A stretch of DNA of 5,038 nucleotides, taken from the NCBI GenBank assembly GCA_002771615.1, contig PCSD01000089.1, positions 1 to 5,038 on the forward strand, read 5' to 3'. This DNA is from Candidatus Falkowbacteria bacterium CG23_combo_of_CG06-09_8_20_14_all_49_15. GTDB taxonomy: Bacteria > Patescibacteriota > Patescibacteriia > Patescibacteriales > UM-FILTER-48-10. Each line of letters opens with the position of its first letter. The first letter of the stretch is position 1. The notes beneath the pieces were generated by a model. The model searched no databases and had not been told where the DNA came from. It saw only the letters and a program-made list of their open reading frames with translations. The position numbers and the translations under genes are program-made. Below are positions 4,406 to 5,038 of this stretch, piece after piece.

Positions 4406-5038
4406 CTATTTGCGGGCAGAACCGGCCAGGGCCTTCAAACTCTCCATGACTTCCACCGGCAAAGCGAAAATGACAGTTTTGGACGGATCCGGATTGATTT
4501 TTTCAATCGTCTGCAAAGTCCGCATAGACAAGCCGCCGGCGGTCGCGCTCAAGACCTGAGCCGCCTGCGCCAAACGTTCGGAGGCCTGGAATTCTCCTTC
4601 TGCGCGGATAATGACCGCCCGCCTCTCCCGTTCGGATTCCGCTTGTTTGGCCATGACGCGCTTCATATCCGCTGGCAATTCAATGTCCTGGATCTTGATG
4701 TCGGTCACGAAAATGCCCCAGGACTGGGTGGCGGCGCTGACGATCTTCTGGATCTCCTCGGCGATCTTCTCCCTTTCCGAAAGCAAGGGGTCAAGCTCAA
4801 TGCCGCCGATCACATCGCGCAAAGCCGCCTGGGCGTACTGCGAAACCGCCAGGGTGTAATCCTTGATGTTTAAAATGGCGTTTTCCGCAGACTGCACCTG
4901 GAAATAAACGACCGCGTTGATCCCGACCGGCACGTTGTCTTTGGTGATGACTTCCTGCTGGGGGATGTCCGTGGTCGTGATCCGCATATCCACCTTCGTC
5001 ATCTTCTGAAAACCGACCAAAAGCCAAGTCAAACCCGG
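4406..5038 (-). CDS. Slipin/stomatin-like SPFH (band 7) protein, 5' end cut by window edge
   Basis: The last 210 residues of a membrane-associated scaffold protein of the stomatin/prohibitin group are present. The frame is open through the right window edge. The first visible residues, PGLTWLL, match the usual interior PGL turn of slipins, so the true start lies outside: the N-terminal membrane segment and first SPFH strand, roughly 40-50 residues, are missing. Next come KVDMR, then IPQQEVITKDNVPV and AVVYFQV, the classic SPFH core. These are followed by AALRDVIGGIELDPLLSER and GIFVTDIKIQDIELP. The C-terminal part has the charged coiled-coil AESERERRAVIIRAEGE and ends with the family's TLQTIEKI and TVIFALP block. 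Family members organise membrane microdomains and are often paired with NfeD proteases; any such partner is outside. It converges on the membrane HUMPS gene with 2 bases between stops, and no separate terminator is visible. Confidence 0.93.
   Translation of the reverse strand, partial: PGLTWLLVGFQKMTKVDMRITTTDIPQQEVITKDNVPVGINAVVYFQVQSAENAILNIKDYTLAVSQYAQAALRDVIGGIELDPLLSEREKIAEEIQKIVSAATQSWGIFVTDIKIQDIELPADMKRVMAKQAESERERRAVIIRAEGEFQASERLAQAAQVLSATAGGLSMRTLQTIEKINPDPSKTVIFALPVEVMESLKALAGSARK

Noticed and set aside
4406..5032. TTG at 5032 as the start of the slipin gene
   Set aside because: The frame stays open to the window edge and the residues before and after TTG match the interior of SPFH proteins, so the gene is partial.
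1..5038. CRISPR array, insertion sequence or integrase gene
   Set aside because: No regularly spaced direct repeats, transposase or recombinase motifs, or terminal inverted repeats were seen.

Overview
The window looks like chromosomal DNA of an uncultured bacterium, most likely of the Patescibacteria/CPR (Parcubacteria-like) type. This is an inference from gene content and style: a short four-cysteine ribosomal protein L33, a small lipoprotein, an AI-2E family transporter, HUMPS-family proteins, short intergenic gaps, and start codons that almost all lack a Shine-Dalgarno sequence. No marker gene here can settle the taxonomy.

Left part, minus strand (about 1-2020): a TTGACT-17-TAAAAT promoter drives a tight cluster read right to left. 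It holds rpmG (ribosomal protein L33, 51 aa), a 148-aa lipoprotein of unknown function, and an AI-2E family permease that overlaps or almost touches the lipoprotein gene. After the permease come a broken copy of the 5' half of a tRNA-Trp gene, a 29-bp imperfect palindrome at its breakpoint, and then an intact-looking tRNA-Trp(CCA) gene cut by the left window edge. In many bacteria rpmG is followed by tRNA-Trp, secE and nusG, so this may be that ribosomal/translocon locus with a lipoprotein-transporter pair inserted in it.

Middle, minus strand (about 2045-2585): a single-domain CheY-like response regulator with all its phosphorylation residues. It has its own extended -10 promoter and a compound hairpin terminator. 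No histidine kinase is visible.

Right part, plus strand (about 2678-4403): two tandem paralogs of the OMP decarboxylase/HUMPS (3-hexulose-6-phosphate synthase-like) barrel family. The first is soluble and has a clear promoter. The second carries an added N-terminal membrane segment. Both keep the D-x-K-x-x-D catalytic signature but share two departures from the usual enzymes: Asn for the beta-1 Asp, and Trp for the Gly in the C-terminal phosphate-binding motif. They may be a divergent, partly membrane-tethered subfamily with a new substrate, and they are the most interesting part of the window.

Right edge, minus strand (4406-5038): most of a slipin/stomatin-like SPFH protein, cut at its 5' end by the window edge and converging on the membrane HUMPS gene with only 2 bases between stop codons.
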